From: Chromera velia
Taxonomy: Eukaryota; Sar; Chromeraceae
Direction: 5' to 3'
Assembly: GCA_018398765.1 (NCBI GenBank)
Contig: JAHBMJ010003590.1
Span: 27,549-91,548 of the forward strand
DNA: 64,000 bases
In this document: positions 48,773 through 59,957 of the stretch, piece after piece
How the letters are laid out: every line of letters starts with the position of its first letter
Position numbering within the stretch: position 1 is the stretch's first letter
Program-made: the position numbers and the translations under genes
The notes under the pieces: model-generated
What the model was told of the DNA's origin: nothing
What the model saw: only the letters and a program-made list of their open reading frames with translations
The model's database searches: none

Positions 48773-49046
48773 GGGCCAAACGCTCCTTGAAAGAGGTATG
48801 TTCCACACGGAAGATGCCTGCGTTTTTTGGGCCAAACGCTCCTTAAAAAAGGAATGTTCCACACGGCAGATGCCTGCATTTTTGGGGCCAAACGCTTTTT
48901 GAAAGAGGTATGTCCCACATGGAAGATGCCTACGTTTTTTGGGCTAAACGTTCCTTAAAAAATGAATGTTCCACATGGCAGATGCCTACGTTTTTTTGGG
49001 CAAGCGCTCCTTGAAAAAGGAATGTTCCACACGGCATATGCATGCA
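48773..49046. repeat. 56-bp tandem repeat, five units
   Basis: Units begin at 48773, 48829, 48885, 48941 and 48998. Each runs GGGCCAAACG, a TTGAAAG or TTAAAAAA variant, TGTTCCACACGG, then AGATGCCTGCG and a T run. Units 1 and 3 share one variant and units 2 and 4 another, so a 112-bp dimer is the higher-order period. The array ends at TGCATGCAG. Confidence 0.9.
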
Positions 49047-50415
49047 GATGTCGATCTATGCCCCGGAAAGCGAAGCAGAGGGCACTTATGAAAGGCCATG
49101 TATGGCATTGCTTAATTGGTCATCTGACGCAAGCAAGCTTGCAAACGGCCCCAGAAAGTAAGAAAAATGAGAACTGCCCGATTGACGCACGCCGGCCATT
49201 GGTAGTGCCGACCCCCCCCCCCCCNCCCCCCCGCGTGGAAAAAATCCGGGGCATCTGACGCACGCATATAGGGCAAATAGGTGCAAATTCTAGCATGGCG
49301 AAAGACACTAACTACATGCATGTGGGCTGGGATATTTCTGTTTTGTAAGTGCCCCCTACTTCGCTTTCGGAATCCAGAGCTATCCGAAGCTAAAAAAAGG
49401 CCCTGGAAAGAGCTGTCCCCTTGGGTCGGAAAAGTACTGACCAATTCCTGAAGTGCCCCGATACGCGGGTGTTAAATCATTTAAAATCATTGATTCAGAA
49501 GTGATGATTGAAGGTTTTTTCATGCATGCTGCGTCCCCATATATGAGAGGCGGATCTAACCTAGTTTGTCGATTTGTTCCATCCTCTGACTACCAGCGAC
49601 GAAAATAGACGTGACTTCGATCACCCTGATACAACTGATCAATCGCGGCCTCACAACAGGTTGGACAATCAAAAGAGAGAGAAAAGAGACAGAGGGGATG
49701 CAGGGCAGAACCTTCAAAACCCTTCAGTTCTTTCATTGAAAAAAGGCTACCCTTTTAATCAGAAAGACTTTAGTTGTGCAGAGGTGCATCCCGCACGTCT
49801 TCCATCCCTTCAAAGAACTCCTCCTTTAAACACCCCCCATCAAAACTTGTTCTTTAAACTCAGTTCCCAAAACTTTTCTGATTCATTTGCTTGCACTTTT
49901 ACCCATCCCTCTTCTGTCTTCTCGCATTGCCAAAGAAATTGATTCAGAAGTGCGTGCATCAGATAAAAGCAAAATACATGCTTTCCGGAGCTGTTTGCAT
50001 ACTAGTTTGCACGCTTGCGTGCATCAAATCTATAGCAATAACATGCAGTGCTGTGATCGACCATGCACCAAATTAATGCTGCATGTGCTGCATATATGAT
50101 CGAATTTTGGCTGGCCGCGCTTGTGGAGCACTTTAGGGCACTCATAAACTTTGCGGCCCCAGAAAATCTATATGTAGGCGGGCATTCGTCTCATGCAGGA
50201 AATTTTCCGGCGTACGCGCGGCAGGGTGTGATACCATATGTGGCATGGCAGCTAGGTGTGATATATGAAGTTTTGATAATCGAGTTTTAAAGTGAAATAA
50301 AGTTTAAAGTCAGTCTGTTGACTCTAAAATATGACTTTTAAAAATTTTTGAAACGCGCACTTTAATTTTTTTTTATTTTTTTTTTCACATACATTGAAAA
50401 ATGTTCTAAAACTGT
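49047..50415. other. Intergenic region with ambiguous poly-C run
   Basis: No supported gene. Poly-C with N at 49225. A 122-codon plus-strand frame at 49574-49942 has no recognisable content. TGCATGCA sites recur (for example 49314-49321 and 49522-49529). Confidence 0.45.
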
Positions 50416-50419
50416 AAGG

Positions 50420-51257
50420 TGTTCCGTTATAGTTTAGACTCTTAGAAATATACAAAAAAAGATAAAGAAAGTGACTAACAATTTCAGTTAAAAAGTAAAG
50501 AACGGATGACATCATACAATGAAATAAATTGATAAAACCAGCTGGTAAAAATAAAACATAAAGAGGAAGAATCGAAAATAAAGAAAGTAAATTTGTTTAG
50601 AAAGATTTTAGGAATAGTTGTTTTTAATTAGAAATAAAGAAGAAATAAGATTAGAAAAAGAAATGAATTAAATACATTGATTATCAAAATGAATAAATAC
50701 AGAAATTGCAGGAAGTTGCCAAGAACGGGGTTCATACGATCGAGTTCAAGCTTAAGTAGGGTATGTTAGACACAAAAAGTATCACAACGACTACAACTGC
50801 ATAGAGACCAGTTTGAAAGATGATCAAGGCCGCTGAATCAGGTGTCTGGAAAATCGAACGCGTCCGGAAAATCGGATGGGTGCGGGAAAACAGACGCGTC
50901 AGGAAAATCAGACGTGTCCGGAAAATCGGACGGACATGTCTAACAGAAAAATTCAAAAAATCATATTGAAATAAAAAAGCAAAATTGAAGTGCGATTTGG
51001 AAATTGAGATTTCAAGCTCGTCAAACGATTCTCTCTGAACCTTAGATTCGATTCTTGCTCTGAACTGAACTTCTGACTTGGAAAAATCTGAACCCGGTCT
51101 AAAATCGAACTCAGTCTTGAACCTTCTTACACCAACAACTTCAATCAATCGGCTCTCTGTGAGTGTTCATTCTAGGCCCTTTGGCGCCCGTTTCCTTCTC
51201 GTCTTACCTGGCTGCCTGGCGCCAGACACGAACTTCAAGACCGACCAGCCCAGTTCA
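50420..51257 (+). repeat. 5' LTR
   Basis: 838-bp terminal repeat bounded by TG and CA. It includes an AT-rich first half and, at about 50840-50940, a series of about 20-bp degenerate repeats built on GTCCGGAAAATCGGACG. The promoter is presumably internal, but I cannot place it. Confidence 0.88.
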
Positions 51258-51259
51258 CG

Positions 51260-51284
51260 TGGTGACTTGCCGCGAGAGTCGAAC
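51260..51284 (+). other. tRNA primer binding site
   Basis: Begins with TGG two bases after the 5' LTR. Its reverse complement reads as a tRNA 3' end: a T-arm with GTTCGACTC, an acceptor strand GCAAGTC, a discriminator A and CCA. About 25 bases are complementary, longer than the usual 12-18. The tRNA species was not identified. Confidence 0.8.
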
Positions 51285-54052
51285 ACAACCTGCAAAGAGC
51301 GAAACTAGCTGGAGACCAATCGAGCCTCTCAGCACAGACACTTGGAAGATTTCCATCCAGACAACTTCAGAAACTCTCTTTCTTGCAGCAAGAGACCGAG
51401 AGAGAAGGTCGAACTGTACGGCCGACCACTCTTCTTCAGGAACCGACACCAATGAGTTCTCTTCATCCAACCATACCTGCAAGCACTGAATCTGGCAGTT
51501 CCTTCTGTTACTCGCGGGAGACCTTTCAGAAAGCACTTCTCCTGTGTGTGGGCAGCTGTTGCCCCTTTGGACCCTGCTGTCTCCGGACTTCCTTCTCTGC
51601 CTTTTCAACTCCATCCACATCGGCACGCTTTCACACCCAGCTTCTGGTACGCACTGACGCCTTCGTCAACCACAAAGAGCCCCTCGAGTTGAAAGGAGCT
51701 TCACCCTTGACTTGGAGAAAAATCACATCAAAAACGGAGCAAACCGCGAAGCGCTGCTGAATTTTCGTTGCCTGCCCTCTTCTATCCTTTGAGAAAGACA
51801 CTCAACCAAAACCAGCACAAACCGCGAAGCGCTGCTCATTTTTCTTCCCTTTTCTATCCCAGCTTCAGTGCCGTGTGGAGTTTGTGCTCCTAAGACAGAC
51901 ATTGGTGAAACAACACAGAAGAGAAGAGATCAAGACTCTCGCCAAAGATGATCGACTGACCTTCGCGCGCTGAATTCAATTTAATGCCGGGGTCAATTGC
52001 TTCCTTGGGCCCGCGTGACTCCTGCGCAGCCGCGCGTTGGAGTGCCGGAACACATGCAACCATCACAAATGACTGACCTTTTTGGTCAAGTCAACAGTTC
52101 TTTCCCGAATCGAACAGCAACCTCTGTACTCGCAGATGAAATTCCTCCCCATAAACCCTCTAAGGAAGACAACAGCAGTCTCGTACAAGCACGAGCGCCT
52201 CTGTGGGGGTCGACATCCCTCTGAGAATCAGCCCTCTCAGACTGCAAACTGAAACAACGGATCGAGCGACCACTGGATCGGAACTGTGGAACTTCTGGAC
52301 CTCGCTGGAGCTTGGACCTCTTTCTGGCTGGCGACGGTGGTGCAAGCCTTACGAGGCTCAGGATAAGTTGCTTGTGTGTTGATAAAGAAACCTTTTGTTG
52401 GGAATGGAAGATTGAGCGAAAAAGGAAGGAAAGAGTGAAGTAAGACTTAGTATGCAGTTGGATGATCCACATGCCAGACTCGAGACAACTGTGTTTACAC
52501 AAACCAGACCAATCGTATGCATGACCGCCATCATACACATCCATTCACTGTGGTTGGCACCTTGGTGCGATTGACCTCTTGCATCCGAAACGGACGATGC
52601 GAAAGGTATGGGCATTCAGCAGAAGGCTGAGTGTGCCACGGCCCAACAACCACTCTTGGTTGCTCAATGAAGTCGTCGGGATTTCTCTCTGAGAGAGCAG
52701 AGCTGAATGAGTTCTTTCTGGTGTGAACTGTGACGCTTTCTGATGCTGACAAGACTGGATCTTTCGATCTCGAAGTCGAGCCGGGGTGTTGAGATCCATC
52801 AGATGTGCAAGATGCACAAGGCGCAGTGCTGGGCCAATCTGATACCCCCGAGGGAACGGCAGGCCTGACCTTTGAAAGACGAACTGTGATCAAAAGTGTG
52901 ACCAAATGTGACTGCTGGCGCGTGGCCGGGCTCCCTCCGTGGTCGGTAAGCCCCGGTCGCATCGTTCCTCTCGACAGAAAGTGAGAAGGTGAAAGGATTG
53001 GACGCAGACGATCGCCGATCATGAAGCGAATGATCGAGCTTCCAAAGCAACGCACCTCAAGGAGTGAGGTCAAGACAAAGGTTTAGAGGATGCACTGATG
53101 AATCAGTGCGATAGAAGCAAAGAAACTGAGTTAAAGGAAGGTCTTGGGAATGAAGTGTCCGCTGTTGACTGTGTGTGAGAATTTGAACATTGTTGAGAAA
53201 CACTGAATCCACAAAACACCACCCAGTCACGGTGACTGCATACAAAGACGAAATATCTATTCTTGTCTCTTTCGGAAGCTTTTGCTCCATTTTGATTGGC
53301 TGATGGCTGGCTGGTAAAACAAATGAAAGTTGAGTAGGCGTCAACGTGTAGATTAGAATAGCAAGGACCTTGCGCGGGTCCTCATGGAACTTCGTCGACG
53401 TGCATACTGGAAAGACTTAGTGAAGACACCTGCAAATCCTTTCTATGCCTACCGAGGGGCATACGAGAACTCGATACAACTTTGCTGGATTGAAGACGCG
53501 TGGAATTGCCTTTATATAAGAGAAGGGCATGTATTAAGGGCAGAAAAATAATAGAAGAAGAGTTTTTCTCTTTTTTTCTTTCTTTCTGCTGCTGTTTTGC
53601 TCCGTTGTCAAATTGTTTTCTGCTCTCTTTTCTGACATCGAATCTGATTGTTTTTTTTTGTTGATGAAGGATGATCTGGCACTTTGACATGCTGCGATAA
53701 GCTATGGCCCTTTCCCTCAACAGTTCTCTTCGATGCCTTACAGTGGTCCTTCGTTAATATTACTTTGAATTATCCCTTAAAAATAGAACGACAAAAGGAA
53801 AAAAGAATGTTCAAGTTAAAAAAGGGAGACTGTGTTCCATTCTTTTAACTTTGTTATGTTCCGTTTCTTCCACTTTGTTGCGTGACAGGATTTATGCAAT
53901 GAATCACTCATTTTGAATGCTGAATGATTGCTTATTGAGTTGCCCACCATTCAGTCTATGGAAATCGCTCAAGTCATTCCTGCTCCTCAGACCAGATTGT
54001 CACTTATTTATAATTAAACTGCCGGGGACTGCGGTCTTAAGAAAGGGGGACG

Positions 54053-54883
54053 TGTTCCGTTGTAGTTTAGACTCTTAGAAATATACAAAGAAAGATAAAG
54101 AAAGTCACTAACAGTTTCAGTTAAAAAGTACAGAACGGATGACATCATGCAATGAAATAAATTAATAAAACCAGCTGGTAAAAATAAAACATAAAGAGGA
54201 AGAATCGAAAATAAAGAAAGTAAATTTGTTTAGAAAGATTTTAGGAATAGTTGTTTTTAATTAGAAATAAAGAAGAAATAAGATTAGAAAAAGAAATGAA
54301 TTAAATACATTGATTATCAAAATGAATAAATACAGAAATTGCAGGAAGTTGCCAAGAACGGGGTTCATACAATCGAGTTCAAGCTTAAGTAGGGTATGTT
54401 AGACACAGAAAGTATCACAACGACTACAACTACATAGAGACCAGTTTGAAAGATGATCAAGGCCGCTGAATCAGGTGTCTGGAAAATCGAACGTGTCTGG
54501 AAAATCGGACGGGTGCGGGAAAACAGACGCGTCAGGAAAATCAGACGTGTCCAGAAAATTGGACGGACATGTCTAACAGAAAAATTCAAAAAATCATATT
54601 GAAATAAAAAAGCAAAATTGAAGTGCGATTTGGAAATTGAGATTTCAAGCTCGTCAAACGATTCTCTCTGAACCTTAGATTCGATTCTCGCTCTGAACTG
54701 AACTTCTGACTTAGAAAAATCTGAACCCGGTCTAAAATCGAACTCAGTCTTGAACCTTCTTGCACCAACAACTTCAATCAATCGGCTCTCTATGAGTGTT
54801 CATTCTAGGCCTTTTGGTGCCCGTTTCCTTCTAGTCTTACCTGGCTGCCTGGCTCAGACACAAAGTCCGACCAGCGCAGTTCA
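54053..54883 (+). repeat. 3' LTR
   Basis: 831-bp copy of the 5' LTR, preceded at 54040-54051 by the polypurine tract and followed by AAGG. It carries the same degenerate 20-bp minisatellite at about 54475-54575. Confidence 0.88.
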
Positions 54884-54887
54884 AAGG

Positions 54888-56612
54888 CTAAACAATCCTA
54901 AACAATATGTCAATGTGTTCAAGCTTTTATTTCTTAAAGTTTTTAAATTAAAGAAGTTTTAAAATCTAAAGTCTATGGTCAGACTTTATTATAAAAATAA
55001 CTTTACGGATCACATCTAGCGTGGTAGATATTATCGTAGCCCAGGAAATTTGTCAATCAACCTCTTCTAGCGAAATTAAATTTGATACGCAGTAACCTAT
55101 ACACAGTCTCTGCTGGCGCCGCCGATATTAAGCTTTAAAGTTAGCCGAATCTAGGCTCTGCACTCTAAAAAAAAAGAAAAAGAAAAAGAAAAAAAAAAGT
55201 GCTTATATTTTTTTTCATTTTTTAATATATCGGAACAACAACTGTTGTTTTTCAAACAACACTGTGCAATACTCTTTACAAAATTTGAGCAACACCCTAG
55301 CAACAGCTTAACAATACTTGAATAAGGGTTATTCTTTATGCAATAATATGCATCACTCTTTAACACTCTTTACAACATGTGGACAACACCTCTGCTTGTC
55401 ATGATCTATTAAAAAAAAATCTATAAAAGAAAAATTGACGCCAATATATTTTTTATGTCTTTTTATAGTGCGGAGCCTAGAGCTAAATATGGGATAGTCC
55501 GCGCGTTGATCATTTTGACCGCGGCGACATTTATTGAAATTCAAAATTTATTAAAACTAAAAGAGTTTTGGAAAAGTGAAATGTAAGAAAATCTCTTAAC
55601 AATACTTAACAACCAGAAAATAGTCTCATTGTGAGCCTTTAATCTGCGTACTTGAATCCTTTAGCCCCAAAGCACTTTTTGACATACTAGCAAGCATGAC
55701 CCCCCCGGCTTGTGTTACATAAACGTAGTCTAAGCAGTAGAGTTGTTAAATACCATATACTGGTTATAACCGGTAAGCAGTATAAAAGTCTGTTAGTTGG
55801 AAAAACCATCGTAGTCCGTCTTTCCATCGTCTTGCTGTCATGCAGGCTGTCAGTCTTATTTCACACACTGATGTAACAGAAATGTGACTGTTGGTTTGTC
55901 TCAATTGTGTGGTTAAATAAGCCTAAATCGCATGCAACGACGCGCGCGCTCACTTCAATCACGGCCCCTGAAAGACATACATACGGGCGGGCTCAATCAC
56001 AGTCAATGCAGGAAGGCGGGGCGCTCGCTCACGCTCGCGCTACAACTGGCATGCACGTCACAGCCGGGGTCCGGGGCGGCGCTCCCCCCACTTCAGTGTC
56101 AGAGATACCGTTTCTGATCTCTGACGGAAATAGGAAGAATTTTGAATCTCATGTTCAAGTTATCGATCGATCAATTCTTTTTGTTACTTGATATTATATT
56201 GATATGGTTAATTGCCAGTGAGTCGTTAGTTAACAACTAGTTAAAGTAACATTAAAAGTGTGAGCGCTTAACGAAGCCGCTAATGGTATAAGTTTTTTTA
56301 GGTAGTGGTTCTAATAGTGGTTCTACTAGTGGACGACGCGAAGCAACTAGCCCTATATCTTCTTCTAAATCATGGAGGATATTAGGGGATGTATTATGGA
56401 CATTGCTTCTTTAACCAAGTATTTTTACTGTAAAATTATTCAAGTGTAATTTAATGGAAACCGTTTTACAAGTCGACATTGAAGCTGTAACAAACAGTCC
56501 GTTACGTATATGTATAGCAAAGAAAAACTGCTCAGGCTTGTCTCTCCCCCTGTGTTCTTTCTCTTTTTTTTTTTTTAGACTTTCTTGTCAGGCCCTCTCT
56601 GCTATGAAACTT
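54888..56612. other. AT-rich intergenic region
   Basis: No supported gene. AT-rich with poly-A/AAAAG tracts at about 55165-55200. A GC-rich patch at 55930-56100 gives a 94-codon plus-strand frame with no recognisable content. Confidence 0.45.
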
Positions 56613-57219
56613 TCAGGTCCATTTCTTGTTCGGCGGCAGTTGTGGTGCATTCTTCTTGACCAGATCCTTCGCCTTCAGGGAGAACCCCCTTAGAGGCTTC
56701 TTGAGGGTGTGGAAGCAAAGAGGAGGGAGTGGAGGCGGGTCCAGAGGGACGGCACTGGTTTGGCCTTTGTCGTTCGATTTGTTTTGAAGCGACGCAGAGA
56801 GCCACCTGCAGTCAGTTGTCTTGATTGGCACGAGCTGAATGGAGGAAAAGTCTTTTTCCAAGCTGAGCAAGTTCATCGACTACCTCTTAATACAAGAGGG
56901 ACCTGGGTGCATCATGATGCCATTTGATAAAATGACAGATGGATTTTAGAGGAGACGGGAAGAAACGAAAATCAGATAGAAAGCGATGAAGTGAAATAAG
57001 GTGGGGAATTGGAGAAGAAGGGGTGAAGAAAGGGAAAGAAAGAAAGAAAGAAAGAAAGAAAGGAAGAAAGCGAGGGAGGAAGGAAGAAAGGAGGGAAGGA
57101 AGGAAGGAAGGAAGGAAGGAAGGAAGGAAGAAAGAAGGAAAGAAAGAAAGGAAGACAGATCACGACATGAGAAAGAAGCCAACGAAGTGACTTGATTGAA
57201 AAGATCTTCGTCCACACTT

Positions 57220-57263
<44 letters not shown>

Positions 57264-59752
57264 AGAGAGAAAGAGAGAGAGAGACAGTGAGAGAGACGAC
57301 AGACTTTTTCACAGACGCGCTGATCATCCGGTTCCTGCTCCTTTCCTCCCTCTCCCTTTCCTCTTCCTCTGAGCTCATCTCCTCGTCCCCCTCCTCGTCA
57401 GACAGAAGCTCTTCCTCTCCCTCCCCCTCCCCTCCATCTTCCTCAAAGGACTGCATCATCCCTGTGTCCACCCCTCCACACATGCTTTCACCTGCACACT
57501 CGAGTGCAGACCCCTCAGTCATCATCCCTGTCGACTCCACACCTGGCAGACCGACTACTGCAGATCAGAGGGTGGACGTGAACATTCAGGAGAAACAGAG
57601 AGAAATCTCGTCTGCGTTTCACCAAAAAAGACATAGAAGAAGGAACACAAAACAGATGATGAACTTGAGGGCACCCAGTTGCACTCCGCAACGCACAGAC
57701 GCACTCGCTCACTAACTCCCCTACTCACTGACGAATTGACCCGCTTAACCACTCAATCATTCGTTTACTGACCCCCCTCGCTTTTGTTGTTTGTCAGGTT
57801 AGAAAGAAGCAGCCTTGCCGGTGCGGTGGTGCCTTCCTTGACTGTCTGGCTGCACCTGAAAGAGAAGATAGGAGGAGAAACCTCCCGCTTTCTTCTCTGT
57901 CGCAACGGTTTCTGCACAGACATAGACAGGCGAAAAGATGGGCACATAGACAAACAAGCAGGGGTAAAGGTTGTTCTTTGTCTGAATCACGCAGCAGGGC
58001 CGACTCTTTGACCTGATGGCTCCTTGGCGTGTTTGGTTTTCCTTTTACCAACCGAGACAGCCTCCAACAAAAACCGAGAGACAGACAGCCAATAAGGTCA
58101 ACACAGCGTCAAGAGATGCGGGGGAGGGGAAGCACAACAAGAGTTTGAGCTCACTCAGCGTCACTTTTCTTTATTCCTTTCCGTTTGCTCGTTTTTGTCC
58201 AACAAATTTGTATGAGCTGACGCACGCACCTTCCCGGGTCTTTCCACTAAGAGCCTCTCCACAACAAGCTTTCCTCGTGATCTGAAACAAGGCCCCGATC
58301 GGAACAGGTCACTCAACACACGCTCCTCTTCCTCATCTGAGTTTGACCCGTCTTCCCCTTCCCCTTCCTCGTCCATCTCCTCCCCCTTTTCATCCTCGTG
58401 ATCGTCAAAACTGTCCAAGTCGTCCGACCACTTCTCCCTCCCCCTCTTGACGGTCGACATGCCCCCTCTTCCTCTCCCTGCCTCATCTATGTTACCTCTT
58501 TTCTCTCCTCCCCCCCCAAAGACAGTGCCAGAGAAGGGTGGGGAGATCACGGCGATGTCTCTTTTGATTCTCTTTGCCCCTGAGCTCTCCGATGACCTCT
58601 CCCCCTGCACTGACATTCTCTCCCCTCTCGGCTCTGTCTCGCACACACCCCCTGCAGGTGTCCCCTGATAGACCTGGAAGCTGGAGGTGGACCCTTTTTG
58701 GGTGGATTGGGGGACGTGTCCCCCGTGTCGAGAGGCAGAGAGGGGGGCGGGGACACAGAGAGAGAGAGACGCGGGGAGCGTTTGCATCGGAGGGAAGGGT
58801 AAAATCTGATTTCTCACGGAGGGCATCTGACGGGATGCGTGGGAGGAGAGCAGGTCCCCCCCCATGGGAACATCTGACGAGACATTGTTGTGCAATTCTA
58901 CTGGCGGGCTTCTGATGAGCATGTCTGTCTGCAGTGAGTCCTCCACAGCGACCAGGGAGATGTTCGAGGGACGTGGAGCTGCAGAGGGAAGAGAGCAGAC
59001 GGGGAGCACAATTGGAAGGAGGGTGTGGGGAATGGAGTGGAGTATGGGCTCGATTCATCTCTCGGTGCATGGGGAGGATGAAGGAGAAAACAAAAAGCGG
59101 CAGAGGAGAGACAGAGAAAAGTCAGCTAGCCCGAATGGGATGCGCAGGGGGACAGCATTTGCTGTTGGGGCGTTCAGGGCGAGAGCTCCAGACAATCTGT
59201 TGGACGGACAGACTGCCGGACAGCCACAGACACAGACAAAGGCAAACAAGCAGAGAGTGAATTGTGTCGCAAGGCACTGACGTTTCCCGTTCAAGAGGCC
59301 CATCAGATAGACCCTGGCTTGGGATTCCTGCACAGACACAGACACAGACACACACACACACACACAGACAGACAGACTATATGTTTCTTCTTCTCCCTTC
59401 TTTTCTTCGTGAACACAATAGACAAAAAGAAAGAAAGCAACAAAGACAAAAGAACATCACGAGAACTCAGACAAAGTGGGCAGGGGGGCCGAAAGGTGAG
59501 AGTTAAGCGCCCCTTGCCTCTCCACCTCCCGACAGACTTTCACGTGATCACTGGTTTCACACGCTACTCCTCTGCTGCTTCCACTCAAGACAGGAAAGAG
59601 AAAAAAAGAGGACAAGACGGAAAAAATTCAAAAATTGAAAAAAGAAAAAAAGAAAACTGCACGCGGGGACCGGCACCGTCATGGTCTTTAGACAGGGGTG
59701 GGGGGGTGGCGGGGCGTCCCTGCGGAGGGGGATTTTTCTGATGCTGTGTCTT

Positions 59753-59787
<35 letters not shown>

Positions 59788-59877
59788 TATATGTTTCTTC
59801 TTCTTCTCCCTCCTTTTCTTAATGAACACAACAGACAAGACAGACAGACAGACAGACAGACAGACACACACACACAC

Positions 59878-59913
<36 letters not shown>

Positions 59914-59919
59914 GCACGC

Positions 59920-59957
<38 letters not shown>

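Larger units (their letters stand above)
50416..54887 (+). mobile_element. Non-autonomous LTR retrotransposon (LARD-like)
   Basis: A complete element at 50420-54883 flanked by the 4-bp target duplication AAGG (50416-50419 and 54884-54887). The two LTRs (838 and 831 bp) start with TGTTCC and end with GTTCA, and differ by only a few percent plus a small indel block near their ends. A tRNA-type primer binding site follows the 5' LTR by two bases, and a purine tract (AAGAAAGGGGGA) precedes the 3' LTR. The 2.8-kb interior has no gag or pol frame, only short open frames on both strands, so it must rely on proteins from elsewhere. The high LTR similarity suggests recent insertion. Confidence 0.88.

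Noticed and set aside
48773-49046. Regular repeats as a possible CRISPR array
   Set aside because: Units are head to tail with no unique spacers, in a spliced eukaryotic genome; it is a minisatellite.
52531-53073. 180-codon minus-strand frame inside the LTR element
   Set aside because: No gag, protease, reverse transcriptase or integrase motif; treated as chance frame in a non-coding interior.
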